Assembly: GCA_034928535.1 (NCBI GenBank) | Contig: JAYFOV010000029.1 | Span: forward strand, 10,470 to 74,469 | Direction of reading: 5' to 3' | Origin: CAXXOK01 sp001604115 | GTDB lineage: Bacteria; Bacillota; Clostridia; Christensenellales; Aristaeellaceae | Length of the DNA stretch: 64,000 nucleotides | Part shown: positions 15,434-24,050 of the stretch, one piece after another | Position numbering within the stretch: the first letter of the stretch is position 1 | How the letters are laid out: each line of letters opens with the position of its first letter | Position numbers and translations under genes: made by a program | Notes under the pieces: model-generated | Told to the model about the DNA's origin: nothing | Seen by the model: only the letters and a program-made list of their open reading frames with translations | Databases searched by the model: none

Positions 15434-16627
15434 TTATTGGTGTAGGCGTTCAGCGAACAGATCGCGCAGGATCGCCATGCCTGTGTGGATTTGGGGCAGC
15501 GTGCTGTTGGAAAAATTCAGCCGCAGCGTGTTGTGGTGCCCGCCGTCCGGGTAGAAACTGGTGCCCGGCACAAAAGCCACCCCGCGCTCAACAGCCATGG
15601 AAAACGCCTCGCCGGCATGGAACCCCTCCGGCATGGTCACAAAGACGAACAGCCCACCTTCTGGTCGCGTGTAGGCAGTGCCTTCCGGGAAGGTAGCCAG
15701 CTCGGCCAACATCGCGTCCAGCTTCTCGCGGTAGGCCGGAACGATTGCCTGAATGTGCGGCGGCAGCAAGCCGCGGCGCAGGAACTGATCCACGATCGCC
15801 TGGGCAATGTTGGAAGTGTGCAGGTCGCTGCCTTGTTTGGCGATGGCACACTTGGCAATGATCTCTGCGTTGGCGATCATGTACCCCACGCGCAGGCCGG
15901 GGCTGATGATTTTGGAAAAACTGCCCATGTACACCACATGCTCGCTGCGGTCATACTCCTTGATGGGGGGCAGGGGCGTGCCGCTGTAGCGCAGGTCACG
16001 GTAAGGATCATCCTCCACAACCAAAAAGCCGTACTTGGCGGCCATCTCGGCAATGGGTTTGCGGCGCTCGGCGGCTAGCGTGCGACCGGTCGGGTTTTGG
16101 AAGGTCGGTATCACATAGAGCATCTTCGGTTTGTGCGCGATCACGGCCTCCTCCAGTTTGTCCAGCAGGATGCCGTTTTCATCACTGGCCACCGGCACCA
16201 GCTTTTGCTGGTAGATGCGCAGTGTCTGCATATTGCCCAGGAAGGTGGGGCTTTCCACCAGGATGGTATCCCCGGGGTTGGTAAAGGCCTTGCACATCAA
16301 GTCGATGCCCTGTGTGCTGCCGGAAAGCGGCAGGAGGTTATCCAGGCCAATCGGGAAGCGGTATGCGCTGCTCAGGTAGGCATGCAGGCTTTCCACAAAG
16401 GGCGGATACCCTTCGGTGGCGCCGTATTGGAGGATGCGCTTGCCATCTGCGAGCAGTGCGTCGTGCGCCAACTCAGCGCAGGTTTCATTGGGGAGTGCAT
16501 CGCTGCTGGGGTTACCGCCCGCAAAGCTGATCATGCCCGGCTTGGCGAGTACTTTGAATATCGCCCTGATCGCACTGCCGCTGATGCCCTCGAACCGATC
16601 CGCGTACGTCACGCCACTGGGTAACAT
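15434..16627 (-). CDS. PLP-dependent aminotransferase, probably aromatic/2-aminoadipate type
   Basis: This 397-residue fold-type I aminotransferase has AAGGAGG seven bases from the ATG. Visible signatures are ISFAGGNPS near the N-terminus, YGATEGYPP, PTFQNPTGRTL, VVEDDPYRDLRY and the PLP-lysine segment GSFSKIISPGLRVGY. The sequence type is that of LysN/ArAT-like enzymes acting on 2-aminoadipate or aromatic and branched amino acids. Because it is the first gene behind a tyrosine T-box and shares the operon with tyrS, tyrosine/phenylalanine transamination is the best guess. Direct substrate evidence is lacking. Confidence 0.88.
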   Translation of the reverse strand: MLPSGVTYADRFEGISGSAIRAIFKVLAKPGMISFAGGNPSSDALPNETCAELAHDALLADGKRILQYGATEGYPPFVESLHAYLSSAYRFPIGLDNLLPLSGSTQGIDLMCKAFTNPGDTILVESPTFLGNMQTLRIYQQKLVPVASDENGILLDKLEEAVIAHKPKMLYVIPTFQNPTGRTLAAERRKPIAEMAAKYGFLVVEDDPYRDLRYSGTPLPPIKEYDRSEHVVYMGSFSKIISPGLRVGYMIANAEIIAKCAIAKQGSDLHTSNIAQAIVDQFLRRGLLPPHIQAIVPAYREKLDAMLAELATFPEGTAYTRPEGGLFVFVTMPEGFHAGEAFSMAVERGVAFVPGTSFYPDGGHHNTLRLNFSNSTLPQIHTGMAILRDLFAERLHQ

Positions 16628-16663
16628 AGTAGCCCTCCTTTACTTGCCCTGCAACAAAAAAAC

Positions 16664-16922
16664 AAAAAGCCCGCCCCCACGCAGGTGGGGGAAGGCGAAG
16701 GTCGCGGTACCACTTCCCATTGGCAAAGCTTTGCAGCCGTGCCCTCGGCGGGAACCCATGGATTCCCTTGCGCAATATCCGGCGCGCCGGCTGCCGCCTA
16801 CTAAGCCAAGGCCGTTGGGGGCAGTGCTCCGGGATGTATTCGCCGCATCGCCGCCACCCCCTTGCACCGACCGGGGGCTCTCTGCAGGCGTGAAATGCGG
16901 GTACTGGTTCCCATCCAAGCGT
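16664..16922 (-). promoter_or_regulatory. T-box riboswitch leader, tyrosine specifier
   Basis: On the minus strand the leader shows an AGAGAGCC element and a GGTCGGTGCAAG distal loop, then GAATACATCCC, where TAC (16838-16836) sits in the specifier position. Near its end is the T-box AGTGGTACCGCG (16714-16703), followed by a terminator hairpin (CCCCCAC / GTGGGGG, then GCTTTTTG). TAC codes for tyrosine. The UGGU bulge suits a tRNA with discriminator A, as in tRNA-Tyr. Uncharged tRNA-Tyr would favour the antiterminator and so raise aminotransferase and tyrS expression. Confidence 0.93.
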
Positions 16923-16928
16923 TAGGTC

Positions 16929-16958
16929 ATTATAGTCAAAACAATCGCAGCTTGTCAA
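16929..16958 (-). promoter_or_regulatory. Promoter of the T-box operon
   Basis: TTGACA (16958-16953) and TATAAT (16934-16929) on the minus strand, with an 18-base spacer. Both boxes are perfect. Transcription would begin close to 16922, at the base of the T-box stem I. Confidence 0.8.
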
Positions 16959-17090
16959 GGGGCTGTTGCCGGGAAAACGGTAGGCAAGAACGGGCATGCA
17001 TCGCTATGCTTGCCCGTGCGCACGGGTTGTGCTATGCTGGGACGGACAACCCATCATGCGGGCAATGGCCTGCCGCGGGAGGGCTTACTT

Positions 17091-18644
17091 GTGACAAAAA
17101 GGGTTCACATTGGCAAGGTCTATCTGTATTGCCTGCTGGCAGCCTTGCTGTGCCTGCTGGTGTGCAGCAAATCATCGCCCCTGTATCCCATCAATGACTG
17201 GACGGATGCAAACGCCTACCTTTCCAGCGGCAAGGGCATGCTGGCAGGGCGCGTGATGTACCGTGACCTGTATGAGCATAAAGGGCCGCTGCTCTATGCG
17301 CTGCACGCACTGGCGTGCCTGATAGACGCCGGCAGCTTTTTGGGCGTGTTCACGCTGGAGGTGCTGGCGGTATCGCTGTACCTGTTGGCAGGCTATGCCC
17401 TACTCACTCTGTACGGGGCAGGGCGGACGGCGCTGTACGCACTGCCGCTGCTCGCATTGGCCATGGCTTCGTCCCAGAGCTTTCAAATGGGGGACAGCGC
17501 GGAGGAACTATGCATGCCCATGCTTGCCTGGTCGCTGTACAGCCTGCTGCGGTGGTACCGCTTGCAGGCGCCTGCGCGTATGGGAAGCGGATGGCTTTTG
17601 GCCAATGGGGCGCTCATGGCCTGTGTGCTGTGGGTCAAGTTTACCATGCTGGGCATGTACCTGCCTTGGCTAGCGATGCTGCTGTGGCATATGGCGCGGC
17701 GCGGCGCCTGGCGGGATGTGGTTAGCACGCTGGGTTGGCTGTTGCTCGGCGCGCTGCTGGCCACACTGCCGTGGCTGCTCTATTTTGGGGTGAACGGCGC
17801 CATTGGCGATTGGCTCAAGACATACCTGTATGACAATCTGTTTCTGTACCAGGACCAACCGTCTTTGGGGCTGATGGCGCGTGGAAAGGCTATGCTTCAG
17901 GCGGGGCTGGCGTGGGTGCTCGGCAATCCGCTCTATACAGTGCCCATGCTGTTTGGACTGTTGTGGTTGACTTGGGGACGGAAAGCCATCACAGACGCGG
18001 CGGCTTCGCCGGAGGCCGCCGGGGATGGGAAGGCGGCGGACGCAGGCATCTCCAGATGGGAAATCACGCTGCTGTGGAGTGGCTTTGCCGTACTTGCGCT
18101 GGGTGTTTTTATCGGGGGCAAAAGCTATGTGTATTATGGGCTCATCTTGGCAGCCTTCCTGCCCTTTGCAGCGCTGCCAGTTTGCCTGTGGGCAGAAAAA
18201 CTGCCGCGACTGGGCAAAAGGGCACAACTGGCTGCACTGTGCGGCTGTGCAGTGCTGGCTGCAGGGCTCGGGCTTTGGCTCACGCCCAACCGTGCGGATT
18301 TTCTCAAGCCGCGTGCGGATACCATGCAGTATCGCTTTGCAGCCATTGTGAACCAAACCCCGGGCGCAACGCTGCTCAATTATGGATTCATGGACGCGGG
18401 CTTTTATACGGCATGCGGCATTGCGCCCAGTGTGAAGTATTTTCATCAAACCAATATGAACCTGCCCGAGATGTATGAGGAGCAGGCGCGCTATATCGCG
18501 CAGGGCTTGACGGACTATGTGATAACCCGCGGCAAACAACCGGAGACCATCACCCAGCGCTATACTTTGATCGCGACGGAGGATGCGCCGCCGGATTTCT
18601 GGTATCAGAAAGTGTATCTGTACCGGCGAAATGCACAGCCCTGA
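17091..18644 (+). CDS. Multi-pass membrane protein, GT-C/GT39-like glycosyltransferase
   Basis: The GTG at 17091 (VTKRVHIGK) lies 7 bases after GGGAGGG. A longer reading from 17010 lacks a good binding site. The ~517-residue protein has about ten transmembrane helices. A first extracellular loop contains NDWTDANAYLSSGKGMLAG and MYRDLYEHKGPLLYAL. The acidic residue early in that loop and the Y-x-H-K-G-P segment are typical of GT-C enzymes that use lipid-linked sugars. A C-terminal outside domain starts around residue 420. Acceptor is unknown. A functional assignment beyond the fold class is not justified. Confidence 0.7.
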   Translation: MTKRVHIGKVYLYCLLAALLCLLVCSKSSPLYPINDWTDANAYLSSGKGMLAGRVMYRDLYEHKGPLLYALHALACLIDAGSFLGVFTLEVLAVSLYLLAGYALLTLYGAGRTALYALPLLALAMASSQSFQMGDSAEELCMPMLAWSLYSLLRWYRLQAPARMGSGWLLANGALMACVLWVKFTMLGMYLPWLAMLLWHMARRGAWRDVVSTLGWLLLGALLATLPWLLYFGVNGAIGDWLKTYLYDNLFLYQDQPSLGLMARGKAMLQAGLAWVLGNPLYTVPMLFGLLWLTWGRKAITDAAASPEAAGDGKAADAGISRWEITLLWSGFAVLALGVFIGGKSYVYYGLILAAFLPFAALPVCLWAEKLPRLGKRAQLAALCGCAVLAAGLGLWLTPNRADFLKPRADTMQYRFAAIVNQTPGATLLNYGFMDAGFYTACGIAPSVKYFHQTNMNLPEMYEEQARYIAQGLTDYVITRGKQPETITQRYTLIATEDAPPDFWYQKVYLYRRNAQP

Positions 18645-18692
18645 AACGGCCGCTGCATCCAACGCTGTGTCCAGGCATCCTTTTCAATAGAC

Positions 18693-18736
18693 GCAACAGA
18701 GCACCGGCGGGGCATGCCCCGCCGGTGCTCTGTTGC
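18693..18736. repeat. Perfect 44-bp palindrome between convergent genes
   Basis: Two perfectly complementary 22-base arms meet without a spacer at 18714/18715 (centre GGCATGCC). No long T tract follows on either strand. It lies between the convergent membrane-protein and nupQ genes and probably stops both transcripts. Confidence 0.85.
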
Positions 18737-18764
18737 TATGGTATGGGGTCTTTCATCACGCTGC

Positions 18765-19748
18765 TCAGCGCCCGCCTTTATCGTAAGGGACGCCCTCTGC
18801 CTTGGGGGCGCGGCTCTTTTTGCTGGTGAGGATGAGCACGATCATGGTCACGATGTAGGGGAGCATCAGGTAGATGTATTCCGAGCTCTTGATACCCTCA
18901 AACTTCGGCAGGAAGGGAATCGAGCCTGCATAGGAACCGATAATCTTGAACAGTGCGAAAAACAGGCTGGCGCCCAGAATGTTCAGCGGTTTCCAGTTAC
19001 CGAAAATCATCACGGCCAAGGCCAGGAAGCCGTAACCAGCCACGCTGCTCTGGAAGCCGGAACCCGCCGCCACCGTGAAGGCCAGGCCGCCGATCCCGCC
19101 CAGGAAACCGGATATGGCCACACCCAGGTAGCGCATCCGGTACACGTTGATCCCAACGCTGTCCGCCGCTTGCGGATGCTCGCCGCAGGCGCGCAGGCGC
19201 AAGCCGGTTTTGGTTTTGTACATGAAAACGATCACGGCAATCAGCAGCAGGAAGGCAATGGGGGTGGTGAGGTACAGGCTTTTGAAAAACATGCGGGACA
19301 GGAAGTCTGTGCCAGGCTGCATGCCAAGGCTTTCCTGGGAGATGCGGATCCATTTGGGGATCAGGATGGTCGTCTGCGCCTGCCCCTGCGCAGCCCAGGT
19401 AACGATCACGGCCAAGGCGGGCGCCATCATGTTCAGCGCAGTACCGCCGATGGTCTGATCCGCCTTCAGGCGGATGGAAGCAAAGGCCAGCAGCATGCTG
19501 AAGAGCAGTCCGGCAATCCCTGCAATGAGGATGGCCAGCAGCATGTACAGCTGCGGCGCGTTGGCGCCAAAGCCCATATCGTCCGTATAGCGCAGGAACA
19601 GACAGCCGCACAGCGCGCCGATGATCATGATGCCCTCCAGCGCAATGTTGATGATGCCGCTTCGTTCGGAGGACATACCGCCCATGGCGACCAGCAACAG
19701 GGGAACCGCAAAAAGGATCGTGGCGCTTAAAATATCGGCAAAAATCAT
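18765..19748 (-). CDS. nupQ: Nucleoside ABC transporter permease (NupQ/YufQ-like)
   Basis: This 327-residue protein has about nine hydrophobic helices and belongs to the BPD_transp_2 family. MGGMSSERSGIINIALEGIMI at the N-terminus, split here by helix ends, and LKADQTIGGTALNMMAP are diagnostic of the second permease of BMP-family nucleoside importers. GLRLRACGEHPQAADSVGIN is the EAA-like coupling loop that contacts the ATPase. Its ATG overlaps the stop of nupP by four bases. With nupP, nupO and bmpA it would import purine nucleosides. Confidence 0.92.
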   Translation of the reverse strand: MIFADILSATILFAVPLLLVAMGGMSSERSGIINIALEGIMIIGALCGCLFLRYTDDMGFGANAPQLYMLLAILIAGIAGLLFSMLLAFASIRLKADQTIGGTALNMMAPALAVIVTWAAQGQAQTTILIPKWIRISQESLGMQPGTDFLSRMFFKSLYLTTPIAFLLLIAVIVFMYKTKTGLRLRACGEHPQAADSVGINVYRMRYLGVAISGFLGGIGGLAFTVAAGSGFQSSVAGYGFLALAVMIFGNWKPLNILGASLFFALFKIIGSYAGSIPFLPKFEGIKSSEYIYLMLPYIVTMIVLILTSKKSRAPKAEGVPYDKGGR

Positions 19749-20950
19749 TGTGCATCCTCCTTTTGAGCGGCTTGCGCTGTGGCGGTGGTGTCGGGATCGC
19801 TCACCGAGGCTTCGGCTGTGTTCAACGCAGGCACTTCCAGGTTGGCATTGCGCGGTGAACCGCGCAGGATCAGCTTGGCGATCCAGCCCTTCATCAATAG
19901 CGCAAAGGCGCTAAGGTAGATGATCGCGGAAATAATGATGTCGATATTTTCCTTGATGAAATGGGGCTGCAGCGCATCGCCGCCCACCTGAATGTAGCTG
20001 ATGAACAGGGAGCTGAAGATGACGCCCAACGGGTTGCTGCTCGCCAGCAGCGCAACCGGGATGCCGTTAAAGCCCATGCCCAGCAGCACTTTGACCAAGG
20101 TGTATTGGCCTGTGCCGCTCAGGTAGTACAGCCCGCCGCCCAAACCGGCCAGTGCACCGGAGATGATCATGGAAAGCACGATGTTGCGCTTGGCGTTGAT
20201 GCCTGCATACTGGCTTGCGTGGCGGTTGTAGCCGCAGGCCTTGAGCTCATAGCCGAGCACTGTTTTTTGCAGGATGATCCAAATCACGATGGCCACGCCA
20301 ATAGCAATAAAAATGCCGATGTTGATGTAGTTGCTGTTCATGAGCGTATCCAACCCGCCTTTGGGCAGGATACCCGCGGGGTTGGCATCCATCAGGGGTG
20401 CCGTGCGGTCCTTGATGGTGCTTTTGCTCCAATAGTTGGTCAGCATGATGGGCATGTTATTGATGGTGAGGTTGACCGCATACATGGTGATCCAGTTGAA
20501 CATGATGGAGGTGATGACCTCATTGACGTTGAACAGCGCCTTGCATATGCCGGGAATCGCGCCCAGTAGCGCACCGCCAAGCGCGGCGGCAATCAGGGCA
20601 ATGTACCAGGGCTGCTGCAGCGCAATGGCAACAGTCAAAGCGCAGAACGCGCCCATCGTGTATTGCCCGGCTGCGCCAATGTTAAACAAACCAGTTTTGA
20701 AAGCGAAGGCAACGGCAAGGCCGCACAGCATCAACGGCATCGCCTGGTAGAGCACTTTGGCCATTTTCTCGGTCGTGGCCAAGCCGGTGGTCAGAATTTT
20801 CAGGAAACCGCTGAAGGCATGCGCAGGATTGAGCAAGCTCAGCAAGGCCAAGCCCACCAGCAAGCCAACCATGATGGACAGCAGCGAGGCCAGCAGACTG
20901 ATGAGCCCCTGTGTACCGCGGAGTGATTTTGTCTGTTTGGGTTTCATCAT
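19745..20950 (-). CDS. nupP: Nucleoside ABC transporter permease (NupP/YufP-like)
   Basis: This 401-residue membrane protein is the first permease of the importer. Family features are YQAMPLMLCGLAVAFAFKTG and LFNIGAAGQYTMGAF near the N-terminus, NVNEVITSIMFNWI in the middle and the coupling loop YELKACGYNRHASQYAGIN. A 40-residue hydrophilic C-terminal tail is unusual but not unique. Two ATG codons stand in tandem at the start. Either overlaps the end of nupO, so the three transporter genes are translationally coupled. Confidence 0.92.
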   Translation of the reverse strand: MMKPKQTKSLRGTQGLISLLASLLSIMVGLLVGLALLSLLNPAHAFSGFLKILTTGLATTEKMAKVLYQAMPLMLCGLAVAFAFKTGLFNIGAAGQYTMGAFCALTVAIALQQPWYIALIAAALGGALLGAIPGICKALFNVNEVITSIMFNWITMYAVNLTINNMPIMLTNYWSKSTIKDRTAPLMDANPAGILPKGGLDTLMNSNYINIGIFIAIGVAIVIWIILQKTVLGYELKACGYNRHASQYAGINAKRNIVLSMIISGALAGLGGGLYYLSGTGQYTLVKVLLGMGFNGIPVALLASSNPLGVIFSSLFISYIQVGGDALQPHFIKENIDIIISAIIYLSAFALLMKGWIAKLILRGSPRNANLEVPALNTAEASVSDPDTTATAQAAQKEDAQ

Positions 20951-22497
20951 GCATTCACCTCATTCTCCGCTGCGATCTGCTGTTTGCTTGCGCCGGACAT
21001 ATACAGCCCCAGCTCTTGCGCAGTGGCGTACTTTGCATCCACTTCCGCGACGATTTCGCCATCGTGCATGACCAGGATGCGGTCACTCAGGTTCATGACC
21101 TCATCCAGTTCCAAGGACACCAGGAGCACTGCGCGCCCGGAATCCCGCGCGGCAATGATCTGCCGGTGGATGTACTCAATAGCGCCAACGTCCAGCCCTC
21201 GGGTCGGCTGCACGGCGATCAGCACATCCGGCGAGAGCGCCAACTCTCGCGCGACAATAGCCTTTTGCTGGTTACCACCGCTCATGCTCCGCGCGATGGT
21301 GTTGGCGCCTTGACCGCTGCGGATGTCAAACTTCTCGATCAGTTCCTCGGCATGGCGCGTGATCGCGTCAAAGCGCAAGAAGCCGGCATGCTGGTATTGG
21401 GGCTCAAAATAGTCCTTCAGCACCAAGTTCTCGCCCAAGGTATAGTCCAGCACCAGGCCGTGCTTGTGTCGATCCTCCGGGATGTGCGAAAGGCCTTTGT
21501 TGTTTCTTGTGCGCACGGATGCGCCCGTTACTTCTTCATTGCCGATGAAAATATGTCCCTTGCTGGCGGGCGCAAGGCCGGTGAGCGCGTGTACCAGCTC
21601 GGTTTGGCCATTGCCGTCGATGCCGGCGATGCCTACGATCTCGCCCCCGCGAACCGAGAAGTTGATGTTATGCACCTTGTCTTTGGCAGCATTGCGCCCG
21701 GCCACGGACAAGTTTTGAACGCGCAGCTTGGCCTCGCCGACGTGCGCCTCTGCTTTTTCGGTCACAAAGCTCACCTTACGGCCGACCATCATCTCCGCCA
21801 GATCGTCCATGGTCACATCCGCGACATTGACCGTGCCTACATGCTTGCCTTTGCGCAGGACGGTCACGCGATCCGCCACGGCCATAATTTCGTTGAGCTT
21901 GTGGGTGATGAACAGGATGCTCTTGCCTTCCTTGGCGAAGCCCCGCATGCTGTGCATGAGCTCATCGATCTCCTGCGGGGTGAGCACGGCGGTCGGCTCA
22001 TCAAAAATGAGGATGTCATTATCCCGGAAAAGCATTTTTAAGATCTCGACACGCTGCTGCATCCCTACGCTGATCTCCTCGATCGTCGCGTCCGGGTCTA
22101 CTGCCAGGCCGTACTGCTGGCACAGCTCAAGCACCTTGGCACGCGCCTCGTGCTTTTGCAGGATGCCGTGCTTGGTTTGCTCGGCACCAAGGATGATGTT
22201 ATCCAGCACGGTAAACACATCCACCAGCTTGAAATGTTGGTGCACCATACCAATGTGCAGCCTGTTTGCATCGTTTGGGTTGTTGATCTGCACCACTTCG
22301 CCGTCCTTGCGGATCTGCCCGGCATCCGGCTGGTACAGGCCAAAGAGGATGCTCATCAACGTGCTTTTGCCGGCGCCGTTTTCGCCCAGCAAAGCGTGGA
22401 TTTCCCCCTTCTTCAGCTGCAAAGTCACATCGTCATTGGCGATGATGCCCGGGAACTTTTTGGTGATGCCTAACATCTCGATCACGTATTCGCTCAT
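20947..22497 (-). CDS. nupO: Nucleoside ABC transporter ATP-binding protein (two NBDs)
   Basis: This is a 516-residue protein with two fused nucleotide-binding domains. The N-terminal NBD has Walker A GENGAGKST, a signature region EEISVGMQQRVEILK and Walker B ILIFDEPTAVLTPQE. The C-terminal NBD lacks a canonical Walker A (IAGIDGNGQTELVHAL) but has a good signature (RSMSGGNQQKAIVARE). One active and one degenerate site is the normal layout of this nucleoside/ribose subfamily. It drives transport through NupP/NupQ. The product is cytoplasmic and membrane-associated. Confidence 0.94.
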   Translation of the reverse strand: MSEYVIEMLGITKKFPGIIANDDVTLQLKKGEIHALLGENGAGKSTLMSILFGLYQPDAGQIRKDGEVVQINNPNDANRLHIGMVHQHFKLVDVFTVLDNIILGAEQTKHGILQKHEARAKVLELCQQYGLAVDPDATIEEISVGMQQRVEILKMLFRDNDILIFDEPTAVLTPQEIDELMHSMRGFAKEGKSILFITHKLNEIMAVADRVTVLRKGKHVGTVNVADVTMDDLAEMMVGRKVSFVTEKAEAHVGEAKLRVQNLSVAGRNAAKDKVHNINFSVRGGEIVGIAGIDGNGQTELVHALTGLAPASKGHIFIGNEEVTGASVRTRNNKGLSHIPEDRHKHGLVLDYTLGENLVLKDYFEPQYQHAGFLRFDAITRHAEELIEKFDIRSGQGANTIARSMSGGNQQKAIVARELALSPDVLIAVQPTRGLDVGAIEYIHRQIIAARDSGRAVLLVSLELDEVMNLSDRILVMHDGEIVAEVDAKYATAQELGLYMSGASKQQIAAENEVNA

Positions 22498-22596
22498 GCG
22501 CAGAACCTCATCTCTTGAGTGATTCAGTACTGGGTTAACATATTCACACTGACCTTTGCGCCCGGCGAGCGCAGATATCTTAACCCGGTATCAATT

Positions 22597-22621
22597 AAAA
22601 AAAGCTAAGCTGACGCCTAGC
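22597..22621 (-). terminator. Intrinsic terminator between bmpA and nupO
   Basis: On the minus strand GCTAGGC and GCTTAGC (one G-U pair) flank GTCA and are followed by seven T. It stands after the binding-protein gene but before the transporter genes, so only part of the transcripts should reach nupOPQ. Confidence 0.75.
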
Positions 22622-22679
22622 CGTTCCGCAGCGTTCTGGCTTCAGGGCGCCCGCGCACAGTCGCGCCTGCTGCGAGCAG

Positions 22680-22712
22680 AGCCGGGGCAGGCGTTTGCCG
22701 CCCGCCCCGGCT
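22680..22712 (-). repeat. GC-rich hairpin just after the bmpA stop codon
   Basis: A 14-pair stem (AGCCGGGGCGGGCG with CGCCTGCCCCGGCT, one wobble) surrounds a five-base loop and lacks a T run. Such hairpins often shield a 3' end from exonucleases, which would keep bmpA mRNA abundant. Confidence 0.6.
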
Positions 22713-22720
22713 GTTGGGGG

Positions 22721-23779
22721 TTAGTTCTGGTAGTCCACCGTCACGTTGGTGGTGGCGGGCGCAGCGTCGATCGCATCGTTCACAACGATGGTGCCATCCG
22801 CGATCTTGTTGAACACGTCATTGTACTCTTCCACCGTGAAGGTCTTAAAGCGCCAGGAGGTCTCAGCGGTGGGCAGGCCAACCGCGCCATCCTTGATGCC
22901 CTGATGCACGTTCACGCCGGCAACGCCTTCCGGCCATACGCCGCCGTTGGTGTCAAGCTGGTTGAGCAGGTTCTGCACGCCGACGGTGAGCTTCTTATAA
23001 GCGGAAGTCACGATCAGGTCGGACACATACGCCTGGTCCACGTCCACGCCGATCACCTTGCCATTGCCCTCTTCGGCAGCGGCCAGGCAGCTGTACAGGA
23101 TGCCGCCGCCGGCAGAGAACACGATCTCGGTGCCTTCGGCATACCAGCTGTCCATCTTGGCCTTGATTTCATCGGTGGGCCAGAAGGCAGCGCTGTACCA
23201 GTACTTCATTTCAACGGTGATGCCCAGCTCCTTGGCAGCGGCATCCGCGCCCTGCACAAAGCCGAAACCATAGCGGATCACGGCCGGCACATCGATGCCG
23301 CCCAGGTAGCCCAGCTTGGTGTAGCCATCTTTGACGGTGGCATAGCCGGCCAGGAAGCCGCTGACTTCTTCGGTGAACTTGATGTTGGTCACGTTGGCGG
23401 GGTAGGTCTCGGGATCCAGGTCAACGCCCAGGAACATCACTTCGGGGTACTTCTCGGCGGCGGTCATGACCGCAGCGTTGAACAGGTAGCCAGGCAGCAC
23501 GACCACTTTCGCGCCGGCTTCGATGGCGGCGGTGATGGTCTCAACACGCGCGTCGTCGCTGTCTTCCGAGGGTTTGTAGTAAGCGTAATCCGTGTTTTCG
23601 ACAAGGCCTTTTGCCTGTGCGAAAGCGACGAGGCCTTCCCAGGTGCCCTGGTTGAAGCTCTGATCGTCAATGTTGCCCACGTCCGTCACGAGAGCGTAGC
23701 TGATGCCGCTGGCCATCGCGGTTGCGGACAGGCTCAGCACGAGCGCCAGAGCCAAAAGGATGGATACAACCTTCTTCAT
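22721..23779 (-). CDS. bmpA: BMP-family nucleoside-binding protein of an ABC importer
   Basis: The start MKKVVSILLALALVLSLSATAMAS at 23779 is split by an obvious signal peptide and follows AAGGAGGAGA. The 352-residue protein belongs to the BMP/PnrA periplasmic-binding-like family: TDVGNIDDQSFNQGTWEGL is the family's ligand-pocket segment, followed by KVVVLPGYLF and later EIVFSAGGGILYS. It would capture purine nucleosides for NupOPQ. The signal peptide ends in an AMAS cleavage site with no lipobox cysteine, which is unusual for a Gram-positive binding protein. Confidence 0.92.
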   Translation of the reverse strand: MKKVVSILLALALVLSLSATAMASGISYALVTDVGNIDDQSFNQGTWEGLVAFAQAKGLVENTDYAYYKPSEDSDDARVETITAAIEAGAKVVVLPGYLFNAAVMTAAEKYPEVMFLGVDLDPETYPANVTNIKFTEEVSGFLAGYATVKDGYTKLGYLGGIDVPAVIRYGFGFVQGADAAAKELGITVEMKYWYSAAFWPTDEIKAKMDSWYAEGTEIVFSAGGGILYSCLAAAEEGNGKVIGVDVDQAYVSDLIVTSAYKKLTVGVQNLLNQLDTNGGVWPEGVAGVNVHQGIKDGAVGLPTAETSWRFKTFTVEEYNDVFNKIADGTIVVNDAIDAAPATTNVTVDYQN

Positions 23780-23955
23780 GCTTGGTCTCCTCCTTGCAAT
23801 TTTCGGTGCATCGCTGCACAACGAATCTACGCCCTGATTATAGCATGTTGCCACCTAATTGGAAAGGGGCAAGAAAATTCTGCGTGCAAAGAAATTTGCA
23901 GTGTGCCAAGGAAACGCTCCGCATCCGTTTTCACATGCAACCGCGCCTGGTGGCA

Positions 23956-23985
23956 TTGCAGGTGATGGAAATGCCGTGGTATAAT
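23956..23985 (+). promoter_or_regulatory. Promoter of the HAD phosphatase gene
   Basis: TTGCAG (23956-23961) and TATAAT (23980-23985) with an 18-base spacer, about 65 bases before the ATG. Confidence 0.65.
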
Positions 23986-24050
23986 AGAAGCGCCGCAGGC
24001 GTGGCAGTGCCACGGGCAACAGCAGCGCGGCTGTTAGGAAAGGTGATTGG

